Shown here: positions 1 to 5,093 of the stretch, one piece after another
Numbering within the stretch: the first letter of the stretch is position 1
How the letters are laid out: each line of letters starts with the position of its first letter
Position numbers and translations under genes: made by a program
Source: Gammaproteobacteria bacterium
GTDB lineage: Bacteria > Pseudomonadota > Gammaproteobacteria > HK1
DNA: 5,093 nucleotides
Direction of reading: 5' to 3'
Assembly: GCA_020444775.1 (NCBI GenBank)
Contig: JAGRHX010000082.1
Coordinates: 1-5,093 of the forward strand
Notes under the pieces: generated by a model
The model's database searches: none
Told to the model about the DNA's origin: nothing
Seen by the model: the letters and a program-made list of their open reading frames with translations, nothing else

Positions 1-700
1 GGCGCAGGGCGCCAAGGTCGTCGTCGTGGATCGAAACGAGCCGGGGGCCGAGGCGATCGCCGAGGAGATCGGTGGTCTTGCGATCGGCTGTAACGTCGCC
101 AGCGAGGCGAGCGTCGAGTCGATGCTGACGCGGGCCAGCGAAGCACTCGGTCCGATCGATATCCTGTTCAACAACGCCGGTGTGCTGAGCGGCAGCGACC
201 TGCTCTCCACACCGCTGGATCAGTGGCAGGACCTTTGGCAGGTCAACGTCATGGCGCACGTCTACGCGACCCGCGCGGTGCTACCGTCGATGCTCGCGCG
301 TGGCAGCGGTTATCTGATCCACACCGCGTCGATGGCGGGCATCTTGATGTCGCAGCGAAACCTGCCCTACACGGTCACCAAGCATGCCGTCGTGGGGCTG
401 GCCGAGTGGCTGGCGGTGAATTACCACGACCAAGGCATCAGGGTGTCGATGCTCGCGCCGCTGGGCGTGCGCACACCGATGCTGGGCGACACCGACTCGG
501 CCTACGCGCGCAACTCGGTCGGTCCGGTCAAGGAACCGGAAGAGGTCGCCCAGCAGGTGATCGAAGCGGTTCAGGCCGAGCGCTTCCTGATCCTCACCGA
601 CGAGGTCGCGCAGACCTGGATGGAGCGCAAGACCAACGACATCGAGCGCTGGCTTACAGGCATGCGGCGCAACCGGCAGCGTATAGAGCAGGGGTCGTGA
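1..700 (+). CDS. Short-chain dehydrogenase/reductase (SDR), 5'-truncated
   Basis: Classical SDR oxidoreductase, NAD(P)-dependent and probably cytoplasmic; the substrate cannot be told. The frame is open from the left edge (first full codon at 2) to TGA at 698-700, giving 232 visible residues. About 30 N-terminal residues, including the glycine-rich TGxxxGxG dinucleotide loop, lie outside the window. Visible residues (numbered from the first full codon): Asp10 after a run of valines at the end of beta-2, which in this family favours NAD over NADP; NNAG at 57-60; and the catalytic tetrad Asn82, Ser110, Tyr123, Lys127 (YTVTK). The usual PG motif after the active site reads PLG here, and the Asp that normally contacts adenine is Asn31 (CNV). 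An internal GTG at 26 is not the real start, because the family pattern continues upstream of it. The gene ends facing the cytochrome gene, so it belongs to a leftward, unseen operon. The family call is firm; the reaction is unknown. Confidence 0.93.
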   Translation, partial: AQGAKVVVVDRNEPGAEAIAEEIGGLAIGCNVASEASVESMLTRASEALGPIDILFNNAGVLSGSDLLSTPLDQWQDLWQVNVMAHVYATRAVLPSMLARGSGYLIHTASMAGILMSQRNLPYTVTKHAVVGLAEWLAVNYHDQGIRVSMLAPLGVRTPMLGDTDSAYARNSVGPVKEPEEVAQQVIEAVQAERFLILTDEVAQTWMERKTNDIERWLTGMRRNRQRIEQGS

Positions 701-768
701 GCGGGGCCGAGATGAGGTTCGCTGTATTGGGGGGCTTCCAGCCGCACACATGGAACGTGCGAGTCCTC

Positions 769-786
769 GCTCTGGATGGACAGAGC
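769..786. terminator. Small hairpin between converging genes, possible weak terminator
   Basis: The 106-bp gap between the SDR stop and the cytochrome stop holds a perfect 6-bp inverted repeat, GCTCTG (769-774) and CAGAGC (781-786), with a 6-nt loop. It is placed where a bidirectional terminator would sit. However, neither strand has a run of T after the stem, and the stem is short, so intrinsic termination is doubtful. Nothing else is seen in the gap. Confidence 0.2.
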
Positions 787-806
787 TCGCCGGATCGTCA
801 GCCCCC

Positions 807-3206
807 TCAAAGCGTCTTCAAGAACTCGATGATATCCAGCCGCTGCTCGTGACTGAGCAGCGGTCCGATGACGCCAGACGGCTGTAGTCCAGGCTGCGTG
901 CCCAGCTCAGGCCGGTAACGTGCCGAGAACTCGTGGCCACGATTGCTGTTACCGGCGATGCGCGTGTCGAGGATGAAGTAGCCGTCTGCATCGTAGGTCT
1001 CACCCTCGTGCAGCCGTGCCCGTGCCTCCCGGGTCCAGGCCTGGATGTCGCGCGGCTGGGCGAGACCGACGTTGACCGGGTCGAAGTCGAGATTGCCCAG
1101 TCGCACCAGGGTCGGTCGGAAGCGTGCGGTGATGTCGCCGGGGGGCTCGTTGCCGGTGTCGGGGTCGCTATGCGCGGCGGGTGGCGAGAGCAGATCGTAG
1201 AGGGTCGGCACCGAGCCGTTGTGCAGGAACGGTGCGGTCGCCCAGACGCCGTTCAGCGGCCGTGCCTTGTAGCCCTTGCCGGCCTGCACGCAGTTCGGCC
1301 GGGCACCCATGAAGCGCCAGCGTGATTGCGCGTCCGCTACACCATTGAGCTCGAACCAGGCATCGATGCTCTGCTGAACGATCGTTGCCAGCGCAATCGG
1401 ATAGGGCAGGCTGCCCGAGTCACGCACCTGCAGGTCGACCAGGTCATTCGTGGCCGGCGTCGATGCGGCCGCGTATGGCGGCCGGGGCACGCTGCCGCCG
1501 GGGCGGTACTCGTCGGCATTCTGCTCACGGCGGGTGGCCGCGTCGCGGTCGGATGCGCAGACGTTGCCGGACAGGCCGATGCCGGGCAGGGTCAACGGCG
1601 TGGTCGCGGCGGCGGTGCCGCCGCCCGGCGGTAGCGCGCCGCCGGGCGCGGGTACTGCGAGGGTGGTCAGGGTGCCGGCGGTATCGGCGAGACGCTCGCT
1701 CAACACCCGGGCCTGGGCCGGGTCCGTGCCAATCGCCGGCAGGTCGATGATCTTCAGCTTCAGCACCTGCTCGGCGGTCTGACGCAGCGTGCCGTTCTCA
1801 CGATAGCGTATCGGCCCGATACGGCCGCTGTCCCAGAAGGCGTCGCTGCCCAGCGGCGGTAGATGACAGCCGGCGCAGAAGCGATCGTAGAGAGCCGCGC
1901 CGCGTTCGACCCGCGCCGGATCCGGGTTGCCGAAGCCGTCGGGCCAGGGCGGTGCCAGCAGACCTGCAAAGCCACGTTCGCGATCCGGCTGTGGGCCAGC
2001 CAGGAAGTCCTCGATCCAGGCCAGGTTGCGCAGCGGCACGGAGCTTGCGAAGCGACCGGCGTCGTGCGCCGCGCGCATGTCGATGTAGGCGCGCACACCG
2101 AGCGCCTCACCGACGTTGCGCACCAACGGTGACATGATCGAGCCGTCGTACTGCACCCACTCGAACCAACCGGCCGTCCAGATGTGCGGGTAGTTGACCG
2201 GGGCATCTATCGCGGCGTAGTTCTGCGCACGCCCGGTGTTCTTCGAGAACACCTGGTTGCCGATGCGATTCAGGGCGTCCAGCCGGCCGAAGCCCTCGAC
2301 CACCGCGATGGTGTCGGGGCCGATCTTCAGCTCGTCGATCAGCGCATACAGGTCATCGCGGAGCTGCATCTTCGCAGTCTGACCATAGGCCGGACCCAGG
2401 ACCCGTCTGGCAAAGCGATCGAATCGATGGTCGAAATACGGCACACGGGCCGACAGCGCGGTCTGCGCCAGGGCCGCGCCCAGGGCGTCAGTGAGCAGTC
2501 CCAGATCGACGTTGGCGGGCCCGCCCTCGATGACGTACTCGCGGCCGGCGTGATTGAGATGACCGGTGTGACAGGCGGCGCAGGTCAGACCCACGGCGGT
2601 GCGGCGGCCGTCGAGGCCCGGTAACAGTTGGGAGTCGCTGCGGGCGAAGCCGATGGGCAGTCCGTCGGGGTTATGCGAGGGATCGGGTTCGCCGCGGACG
2701 AAGCCGAAGCGTAGCAGATAGTCGTTGTCGGCGAAGCGCCCGCTGCTTCTGAACAGCGTCTTGAACAGGGTCGATACGATCTGGCCACCGCTTTCCGGCT
2801 GCTCCAGATGCACAAACCAGGGATAGGGTATCGGCAGTGTACGCGTGCCCTGGGGGAGATGGTGGTAACGCAGGGTGTCTGCGCTCGGGCCGTCGCCGGT
2901 CTGGCCGGGCGCGGCCACGTTGCCCCAGTTCTGGTAGAGCCAGCGTGGCGCATGGTCGGGATCGACCTGCAGTGGCGGCAGCTTCGGTGGCGTGAGGGCG
3001 CTGTACAGGGCCCTGCTGCGGGTGTCACCGGCCAGCAACAGCGCGCCCGCCAGCACGATCAGCAGCCCGAGCAGCAGCACCAGCTTGAACAGCCGGCACA
3101 ACCCATCGCAAGCCGTGGACCGCTCGATGACCGGATACCGCGCCGGTGCTGCCGATGTCCCCGGTGCGACCGGATCGTTTGCGTCTTCAGCGCCCGTGCT
3201 CGCCAT
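807..3206 (-). CDS. RoxA-like di-haem c-type cytochrome (oxygenase/peroxidase family)
   Basis: A 799-residue membrane-anchored or exported di-haem cytochrome c. Residues 1-40 are polar, 41-59 form one hydrophobic segment (a signal anchor or uncleaved signal) with no lipobox Cys, and the rest should lie in the periplasm. Two haem-binding CxxCH motifs are seen: CAACH at 209-213 and CAGCH at 444-448. A PFLHNGS segment (659-665) and a late RGHEF (His757) follow. From memory, RoxA has CxxCH near 191 and 390 and a distal haem ligand His641 about 39 residues from its end; His757 here lies 42 residues from the end, so it is the likely equivalent. RoxA is a haem dioxygenase that cleaves rubber, whereas related proteins are often annotated as di-haem peroxidases. 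This protein is roughly 120 residues longer than RoxA, partly through a Pro/Gly/Ala-rich linker around 518-545. The start is fixed by GAGG 8 nt upstream. Substrate unknown. Confidence 0.88.
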   Translation of the reverse strand: MASTGAEDANDPVAPGTSAAPARYPVIERSTACDGLCRLFKLVLLLGLLIVLAGALLLAGDTRSRALYSALTPPKLPPLQVDPDHAPRWLYQNWGNVAAPGQTGDGPSADTLRYHHLPQGTRTLPIPYPWFVHLEQPESGGQIVSTLFKTLFRSSGRFADNDYLLRFGFVRGEPDPSHNPDGLPIGFARSDSQLLPGLDGRRTAVGLTCAACHTGHLNHAGREYVIEGGPANVDLGLLTDALGAALAQTALSARVPYFDHRFDRFARRVLGPAYGQTAKMQLRDDLYALIDELKIGPDTIAVVEGFGRLDALNRIGNQVFSKNTGRAQNYAAIDAPVNYPHIWTAGWFEWVQYDGSIMSPLVRNVGEALGVRAYIDMRAAHDAGRFASSVPLRNLAWIEDFLAGPQPDRERGFAGLLAPPWPDGFGNPDPARVERGAALYDRFCAGCHLPPLGSDAFWDSGRIGPIRYRENGTLRQTAEQVLKLKIIDLPAIGTDPAQARVLSERLADTAGTLTTLAVPAPGGALPPGGGTAAATTPLTLPGIGLSGNVCASDRDAATRREQNADEYRPGGSVPRPPYAAASTPATNDLVDLQVRDSGSLPYPIALATIVQQSIDAWFELNGVADAQSRWRFMGARPNCVQAGKGYKARPLNGVWATAPFLHNGSVPTLYDLLSPPAAHSDPDTGNEPPGDITARFRPTLVRLGNLDFDPVNVGLAQPRDIQAWTREARARLHEGETYDADGYFILDTRIAGNSNRGHEFSARYRPELGTQPGLQPSGVIGPLLSHEQRLDIIEFLKTL

Positions 3207-3214
3207 ACCCCGGT

Positions 3215-3218
3215 CCTC
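3215..3218 (-). promoter_or_regulatory. Ribosome-binding site of the cytochrome gene
   Basis: On the minus strand GAGG lies 8 nt before the ATG at 3206-3204. This supports the chosen start. The next in-frame Met lies far inside the protein (residue 280), and starting there would remove the membrane segment and the first haem site. Confidence 0.65.
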
Positions 3219-3244
3219 GTCGCGCCAGCACCATCTGCGTGCGC

Positions 3245-3273
3245 ACTATAGCAATCGGCTCGACGCTGGTGCA
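3245..3273 (-). promoter_or_regulatory. Likely promoter of the cytochrome gene (extended -10)
   Basis: Read on the minus strand, the 88-bp gap between the amidohydrolase stop and the cytochrome start contains TGCTATAGT (3253-3245). This is an extended -10 element (TGn followed by TATAGT, 5 of 6 to TATAAT). A weak -35 (TGCACC, 3273-3268, 3 of 6) sits 17 bp upstream. Transcription would begin near 3238, leaving a leader of about 30 nt with the Shine-Dalgarno. It is one of the few AT-rich spots in the window. An 8-bp palindrome, GTGCGCAC (3239-3246), overlaps the expected start point and could be an operator, though it may be chance. Inference from sequence only. Confidence 0.45.
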
Positions 3274-3294
3274 GTGGCCGCTCGCACGCGGCGT

Positions 3295-4296
3295 TCAGTA
3301 GGTGGCGAAGATGCGAGCCAGCTCGTCCGCGTGGTTGCCGCGGGTGAGCGCAAGCATCAATAGGATGCGGGCCTTCTGGGGACTCAGGTTGTCGGCGGCG
3401 ATGATGCCCTTCTCGCTCAGGTTCTGGCGCTGCGTGACCCGGCCACTGCCGGCACGGGTGGATTGCACCACCGCCACGCCGCTTGCGATCGCGCGTTCCA
3501 TCGCGGCGGTCTCGGCCTTGGTCCCGGAGCCCGGGGCGAAGCCGGCCGAGACCAGGCCGCGGCAGCCGGCGGCGACGAAGGCGTCGATTGCTGTGCCGTC
3601 GGCCCCTGCGTACGAGTAGACGATATCGACTCGCGGCAGTGTCTCCAGGCCTTCGAGGCTGAACTCGGTGTCCGGCGCGTGTCGTCGGATCGGTCGTCGA
3701 TAGTAGCTGACCGCGTCGGCGTCGACATGACCGAGCACGCCGAAGTCGGGGCTTTTGAAGGTCTGCATACGCAGGGTCGAGGTCTTGGTGACCTCGCGCG
3801 CGGCCTGGATCTCGTCGTTGAGCATGACCAGCACACCCAGGCCGAGCGAGTCGGGCGACGCGGCGGTGCGGACCGCGTTGACCAGGTTGATGTCGGCGTC
3901 GGTGCTGAGGCCGCTGGCCGGTCGCTGCGAGCCGACCACGACCACCGGTTGGCGCACGTGCAGGACCAGATTGAGGAAGTATGCGGTCTCCTCGGTGGTG
4001 GCGGTGCCATGGGTGATCACGAAGCCGTCGATGCCTGACTCCTGCGCGGCGAGCTGCTCTATCAGACGCGCGAGCTGCAGCCATTGCACGGGTCCCATGT
4101 CGGTGCTGCTGACTGCCTTGAAGCGCACCGCGCGAACGTTCGCGACCTCGGCGAGGATCGGCACCCTGGCGACGATCTCGTCGGCTTCGAGTTTCTGCCC
4201 GGTGACGGCATACTCGATGAGGTCCAGTGGTCCGCGGCCGATGGACGCGATGGTGCCACCGGTGCCGATGACGACGACGTTCGCTGTGTGTTTCAT
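3295..4296 (-). CDS. L-asparaginase-fold amidohydrolase with altered substrate pocket
   Basis: A 333-residue member of the asparaginase/glutaminase family, which hydrolyses side-chain amides to acid plus ammonia. Length and co-linearity match E. coli AnsB along the whole chain. Seen: GTGGTIAS with nucleophile Thr15, Tyr29, the SSTD block (Ser64), ITHGT with the second Thr98, VTK with Lys171, and the C-terminal LSPQKAR block. These match AnsB Thr12, Tyr25, Ser58, Thr89 and Lys162, so the hydrolytic machinery is kept. The residues that contact the substrate alpha-amino group differ: Gln59 to Thr65, Asp90 to Ala99, Asn248 to Ser257, Glu283 to Asn292 (aligned by eye from memory). The true substrate is therefore probably not free asparagine. 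There is no signal peptide, so it is likely cytoplasmic. The start is the ATG at 4296, with AGGAAG 7 nt upstream; the in-frame extension to 4419 is Arg-rich and not family-like. Divergent to the M81 gene; the cytochrome follows 88 bp downstream. Confidence 0.92.
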   Translation of the reverse strand: MKHTANVVVIGTGGTIASIGRGPLDLIEYAVTGQKLEADEIVARVPILAEVANVRAVRFKAVSSTDMGPVQWLQLARLIEQLAAQESGIDGFVITHGTATTEETAYFLNLVLHVRQPVVVVGSQRPASGLSTDADINLVNAVRTAASPDSLGLGVLVMLNDEIQAAREVTKTSTLRMQTFKSPDFGVLGHVDADAVSYYRRPIRRHAPDTEFSLEGLETLPRVDIVYSYAGADGTAIDAFVAAGCRGLVSAGFAPGSGTKAETAAMERAIASGVAVVQSTRAGSGRVTQRQNLSEKGIIAADNLSPQKARILLMLALTRGNHADELARIFATY

Positions 4297-4303
4297 TGAC
4301 TGG

Positions 4304-4309
4304 CTTCCT
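4304..4309 (-). promoter_or_regulatory. Ribosome-binding site that sets the amidohydrolase start
   Basis: On the minus strand AGGAAG lies 7 nt before the ATG at 4296-4294. The reading frame stays open upstream to another ATG at 4419, but that one would add 41 Arg/His-rich residues absent from the family. The GTGGTIAS motif begins 11 residues from the chosen Met, as expected for a protein without a signal peptide. Confidence 0.7.
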
Positions 4310-4433
4310 GGGCGCTGTGCTGATGTGATGGTGTGTCGATGCCGGTGCCGCGCAGTCCGGCGAGGCCGCGGACGACTACCCCGACATGCAAAGCCCAGGC
4401 CCGAATGCCTGGTCCGCATGCCGCACCTGCCAC

Positions 4434-4459
4434 GGCTGGATGATGCAGCCGGATGATGC
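4434..4459. repeat. 9-bp direct repeat with embedded inverted repeat, possible operator
   Basis: GGATGATGC occurs twice, at 4438-4446 and 4451-4459, with a 13-bp period. The first copy overlaps a perfect inverted repeat GGCTG (4434-4438), spacer GATGATG, CAGCC (4446-4450). The cluster lies about midway between two divergent genes, where a regulator could act on both. The repeats are directly visible; any binding function is inferred. Confidence 0.4.
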
Positions 4460-4542
4460 TATGCACGACGGGGTATTGCACGGTCCGGCGCTCACAGTCG
4501 AGTGCCCGGGCCGTGTAGCCACACAGGCCACAGTCCCAGAGC

Positions 4543-4550
4543 AGAGGTGA
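4543..4550 (+). promoter_or_regulatory. Ribosome-binding site of the M81 gene
   Basis: AGAGGTGA precedes the ATG at 4555. AGAGG is 7 nt from the start codon, a standard spacing, and the protein from this ATG begins directly with the family's first beta strand and HETNTF motif. This is the strongest Shine-Dalgarno match in the window. Confidence 0.75.
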
Positions 4551-4554
4551 TCCC

Positions 4555-5093
4555 ATGGCCCGCATCGCGATCTCCGGCTTCCAGCACGAGACCAATACCT
4601 TCGCGCCGTTGCGCGCCGATCTGAGCGCGTTCCAGAACTGTCCGGCCTATCCGCGGCTGCCCCGGGGCGAGGCGCTGATCGAGGCCATGCAGGGTCTGAA
4701 CCTGCCGATTGCCGGCTTCATCGAGGCGGCGCTGGCCGGCGGCCATCGGCTGTGTCCGGGCACCTGGGCCATGGCCACGCCGTCCGCGCAGGTCAGCGAC
4801 GAGGCCTTCGAGACCATCGCCGGGCGGATCCTCGAGGATCTGGCGGCCGCGCTGCCGGTCGACGCGGTCTATCTGTGTCTGCACGGCGCGATGGTCACCG
4901 ACAGTCACCAGGACGGCGAGGGCGAGCTGCTGCGACGGGTGCGCGCGATCATCGGCCCCGGCGTGCCGCTGGTGGTGTCCTTGGATCTGCACGCCAACGT
5001 GACCAGCGCCATGCATGGCCATGCCGACGCCATGGTCGCGTATCGAACCTATCCGCATGTCGACATGGCGTTGACCGGGCGTCGAGCCTTCGA
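4555..5093 (+). CDS. M81/MlrC-type metallopeptidase, N-terminal part (cut at right edge)
   Basis: The first 179 residues of an M81 family (MlrC, formerly DUF1485) zinc hydrolase; the frame is still open at the edge, and the family is usually about 490-510 residues, so roughly a third is present. MlrC of microcystin-degrading sphingomonads hydrolyses a linearised peptide, but most M81 proteins act on unknown small amides or peptides. Motifs seen: HETNTF at 11-16, LHGAM at 109-113, DLHAN at 144-148, and YRTYPHVD at 163-170. His110, Asp144, His146 and His168 have the spacing I recall for the metal and active-site residues of MlrC. There is no signal peptide, so it is likely cytoplasmic. The start is set by a strong Shine-Dalgarno. 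Its divergence from the amidohydrolase gene suggests both are controlled together and act on the same amide-containing compound; that pairing is inferred. It should not be called microcystinase, since the substrate cannot be read from the motifs. Confidence 0.92.
   Translation, partial: MARIAISGFQHETNTFAPLRADLSAFQNCPAYPRLPRGEALIEAMQGLNLPIAGFIEAALAGGHRLCPGTWAMATPSAQVSDEAFETIAGRILEDLAAALPVDAVYLCLHGAMVTDSHQDGEGELLRRVRAIIGPGVPLVVSLDLHANVTSAMHGHADAMVAYRTYPHVDMALTGRRAF

Larger units (their letters stand above)
4297..4554. promoter_or_regulatory. Divergent control region between amidohydrolase and M81 genes
   Basis: This 258-bp region must hold the start signals for two genes that point away from each other, unless one has a more distant promoter. 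Besides the two ribosome-binding sites it contains a 6-bp inverted repeat, CCAGGC (4395-4400) and GCCTGG (4407-4412), and a repeat cluster at 4434-4459. I find no convincing -35/-10 pair on either strand. The best on the plus strand is TATGCA at 4460-4465, with TGGATG 17 bp upstream, which is weak. An open frame with one CRTCH motif also crosses the region (see findings). A shared regulator site is an inference. Confidence 0.4.

Noticed and set aside
223..852. Plus-strand frame of 209 codons across the SDR gene and the following gap
   Set aside because: Arg/Gly/Ala-rich shadow of the SDR frame that runs into the antisense end of the cytochrome gene.
3228..3272. GCACCA/TGGTGC inverted repeat between the amidohydrolase and cytochrome genes as a terminator
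   Set aside because: The arms are 6 bp with a 33-nt loop and no T-run; it overlaps the likely promoter and is more likely chance.
3059..4084. Long minus-strand open frame (341 codons) overlapping the amidohydrolase and cytochrome genes
   Set aside because: It is very rich in Arg, Ala and Gly, has no family motifs and is out of frame with two well-supported genes; it is a GC-driven shadow frame.
4297..4419. 41-residue N-terminal extension of the amidohydrolase (ATG at 4419), as a possible signal peptide
   Set aside because: It is rich in Arg and His with no hydrophobic core, and a good Shine-Dalgarno sits in front of the internal ATG at 4296.
3755..4456. Plus-strand open frame of 233 codons opposite the amidohydrolase gene
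   Set aside because: It is antisense to a gene with clear family motifs, has no recognisable domains and an atypical composition.
4492..5058. Minus-strand open frame opposite the M81 gene
   Set aside because: The His/Gln/Arg/Gly-rich product has no motifs, while the plus strand carries intact M81 signatures.

Overview
The window is GC-rich (well above 60% by eye) and densely coding, with strongly G/C-biased third codon positions. That composition, a membrane-anchored di-haem c-type cytochrome and an NAD-type short-chain dehydrogenase fit a high-GC Gram-negative bacterium, most likely a proteobacterium. I cannot name a genus. There are no RNA genes, insertion sequences or CRISPR repeats.

Layout, left to right: (1) 1-700, plus strand: a short-chain dehydrogenase/reductase (SDR) cut off at the left edge. 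(2) 701-806: a short gap between two gene ends, holding one small hairpin. (3) 807-3206, minus strand: a 799-residue di-haem cytochrome c resembling the RoxA rubber-oxygenase / di-haem peroxidase group, with its own likely promoter and ribosome-binding site. (4) 3207-3294: the short gap carrying that promoter. (5) 3295-4296, minus strand: a 333-residue L-asparaginase-fold amidohydrolase. Its catalytic Thr/Tyr/Lys residues are kept, but the residues that hold the substrate's alpha-amino group in classical asparaginases are changed. (6) 4297-4554: a divergent intergenic region with a 9-base direct repeat and two small inverted repeats. (7) 4555-5093, plus strand: the first 179 residues of an M81/MlrC-type metallopeptidase, cut by the right edge.

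The amidohydrolase and the M81 enzyme are divergent, share one 258-bp control region, and lack visible secretion signals. Together they look like a small cytoplasmic module for hydrolysing an unusual amide or peptide. The cytochrome lies 88 bp downstream of the amidohydrolase on the same strand, so it may be read both from the amidohydrolase transcript and from its own promoter. It would act outside the inner membrane as an oxygenase or peroxidase. A link between this oxidative step and the amide-hydrolysing pair is an inference from gene order only. The SDR converges on this group and belongs to a transcription unit that starts outside the window.
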